In this document: positions 6,522 to 7,556 of the stretch, in pieces
How the letters are laid out: each line of letters begins with the position of its first letter
Numbering within the stretch: position 1 is the first letter of the stretch
NCBI GenBank assembly: GCA_017860375.1
Contig: JAGDMB010000118.1
Coordinates: 1-7,556, forward strand
DNA: 7,556 nucleotides
Source of the DNA: Bacteroidota bacterium
GTDB lineage: Bacteria > Bacteroidota > Bacteroidia > Bacteroidales > UBA10428
Direction of reading: 5' to 3'
Notes under the pieces: generated by a model
What the model saw: only the letters and a program-made list of their open reading frames with translations
What the model was told of the DNA's origin: nothing
Database searches by the model: none
Position numbers and translations under genes: made by a program

Positions 6522-6547
6522 GGTGGTTTAATAAACATGCCCTTCCC

Positions 6548-7234
6548 ATGAATCTTGCAAAGGAAAATAACAGGCTGAAACTGCGTATTAAAGAACTGGA
6601 GACACGCCTGGAAGAATTAAATTCACCGGTATCCCATGCAGGAGCTCCCGGTACGGAAATACCCGACATCCGTTATAAAACCAGATTTGAACTGCTGACC
6701 GAGGTGCAGTCCCATTGTAATTCGGGTTACCTGATCCTTTCCATGGAACAGGAATTTATTGAATGCTCTGCCAACATCAAGGAATTGCTTGGATTTCCTG
6801 AATCGAACACCGACCTTACCTATACCCGTTACCTGTCTTCCATAATTCCGGGTGACAGGCAGAAGGTGGGAGAAATCATCAGGAAACACATAGCCCTGCA
6901 GGAGGAAACATCCATAACCGAATTCAAGGTAAAGGGAAAGGACCGGTCCGTTCATTACATCATACAGCACTGCAGGGTTTTCCATGAACCCACATCATAC
7001 GGAAACAAATGTGTATTCATCCTGTTACGGAATGTAACGGAACAAAGACAGATGGAACGGAAAATGGGGTACAGTGAAAATAAGTTCCGGAGTATTTTTT
7101 CATCGACACCGCTGGGAATGATCCTCTATACCATTGATGCAAAAGGCGACCTGCTGGTAAGCGATTTGAACCCGGCTGCCCGGCAGATGCTAAAGGTACA
7201 GGATGATTCCCTTATTGCTAAAGGTACAGGATGA
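6548..7234 (+). CDS. multi-PAS signalling protein, N-terminal part, cut short by a frameshift
   Basis: The first open frame gives 228 residues. Residues 1-25 are charged and leucine-spaced, as in a short coiled coil. A PAS domain spans about 46-165 and ends in the usual RNVTEQRQMERKM linker. A second PAS domain begins near 177 (NKFRSIFSSTPLGMILYTI) and is broken off after QMLKVQDDSL, where a 28-bp tandem duplication shifts the frame and leads to TGA at 7232-7234. The last six residues (IAKGTG) come from the duplicated DNA. The intact parent would read QMLKVQDDSL-MGKPIEIAF and continue to the window edge. No transmembrane segment is present, so a cytoplasmic sensor is likely. It follows the CBS gene by 26 bases with no terminator, so the two may be cotranscribed. 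AAGGTGG at 6520-6526 is too far from the ATG to be a normal ribosome site. Confidence 0.8.
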   Translation: MNLAKENNRLKLRIKELETRLEELNSPVSHAGAPGTEIPDIRYKTRFELLTEVQSHCNSGYLILSMEQEFIECSANIKELLGFPESNTDLTYTRYLSSIIPGDRQKVGEIIRKHIALQEETSITEFKVKGKDRSVHYIIQHCRVFHEPTSYGNKCVFILLRNVTEQRQMERKMGYSENKFRSIFSSTPLGMILYTIDAKGDLLVSDLNPAARQMLKVQDDSLIAKGTG

Positions 7235-7243
7235 TTCCCTTAT
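7188..7243 (+). repeat. perfect 28-bp tandem duplication inside the PAS gene
   Basis: Bases 7188-7215 and 7216-7243 are identical over all 28 positions, from TGCTAAAGG to CCCTTAT. Flanking bases differ (A before the first copy, G after the second), so the unit is exactly 28 bp. As 28 is not a multiple of three, the extra copy shifts the frame by one and brings TGA into frame in the second copy. Removing one copy restores an uninterrupted PAS reading frame through base 7556. Any array of two or more copies meets the same stop, so only the single-copy form is in frame. Confidence 0.97.
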
Positions 7244-7556
7244 GGGAAAGCCCATCGAGATAGCCTTTCCTGAGCTGGCCAAAACCGCCATTCCCGGGGA
7301 ATTCAAGAAAGTTGCCTGTGATGGGGTTGCCTGGCAGGGTTCAAATATTGAATACGGAAGCGACGGGCAGCATTATATTGTGGATATATCGGCCTTTCAG
7401 ACTTCACTCGGAACTACTGCAGTGATCTTTCAGAACATTACGGAACGCAAACAGGCAGAAGAGGAGATCAGGGCCTACAGTAAAAAACTCAAGGAACAGA
7501 ACGAGATCCTGCGCATCATAAACGATGAACTGGTAAGGTCGAAAGAAAAGGCCGAG
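7203..7556 (+). pseudogene. C-terminal continuation of the frameshifted PAS sensor, partial at the right edge
   Basis: In the frame used from 7242 onward, the DNA encodes the rest of the second PAS domain: MGKPIEIAFPEL, a WQGSNIEY strand pair, then FQNITERKQAEEEI (the PAS end motif). A long charged helix follows (YSKKLKEQNEIL...NDELVRSKEKAE), with no stop before base 7556. That helix is typical of the linker leading into the HisKA domain of Bacteroidota sensor kinases, but no H-box lies in the window, so the kinase is an inference. The same frame opens at ATG 7203 inside the first repeat copy, with AAAGG six bases upstream. A separately translated fragment overlapping the first frame by 32 bases is therefore possible. 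If the duplication is an assembly error, this and the 6548 frame are one intact gene. Confidence 0.7.

Overview
The window looks like chromosomal DNA from a member of the Bacteroidota, most likely a Bacteroidales-type anaerobe or a related marine or gut lineage. Three things suggest this. Several gene starts are preceded by the Bacteroidota -7 promoter element TAnnTTTG. Shine-Dalgarno sequences are mostly weak or absent. The hydrolase, pdxJ and CBS-domain genes sit in an arrangement I recall as common in that phylum. The genes are mostly ordinary housekeeping genes, and I see no phage, insertion sequence, tRNA, rRNA or CRISPR array.

Layout, left to right. Bases 1-172 hold a cluster of four copies of a near-perfect palindrome (core ACCCTGNCAGGGT), then a good -7 element. 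A two-gene rightward operon follows: an atypical short-chain (YraR/HTATIP2-like) NAD(P)-binding oxidoreductase (173-853) overlapping a nitroreductase (850-1404). It converges, with a 9-base gap, on a leftward block: prs (PRPP synthetase, 1414-2352, own promoter), the ribosome-assembly GTPase gene yihA/engB (2465-3067) and a type I mannose-6-phosphate isomerase gene manA (3067-4113). The manA and yihA genes overlap by one base and form one operon, which appears to end at a hairpin overlapping the yihA stop. Further upstream, also leftward, are an alpha/beta-hydrolase (4232-5035) and pdxJ (5035-5754), again with a one-base stop/start overlap.

A divergent promoter region (5755-5855) separates pdxJ from a rightward pair: a protein with two CBS domains and an ACT-like region (5856-6521), and a multi-PAS signalling gene, probably the front of a sensor histidine kinase, that runs off the right edge. 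The PAS gene is broken at 7188-7243 by a perfect 28-bp tandem duplication. The first frame stops at 7234, and the rest of the second PAS domain continues in another frame to base 7556.

Functionally, the window covers nucleotide precursor supply (PRPP), vitamin B6 synthesis (PdxJ), sugar-phosphate interconversion (ManA), large-subunit ribosome assembly (YihA) and two flavin/nicotinamide redox enzymes. The two features most worth a second look are the palindrome cluster at the left edge and the 28-bp duplication. I do not see convincing evidence of a wholly new biological system.
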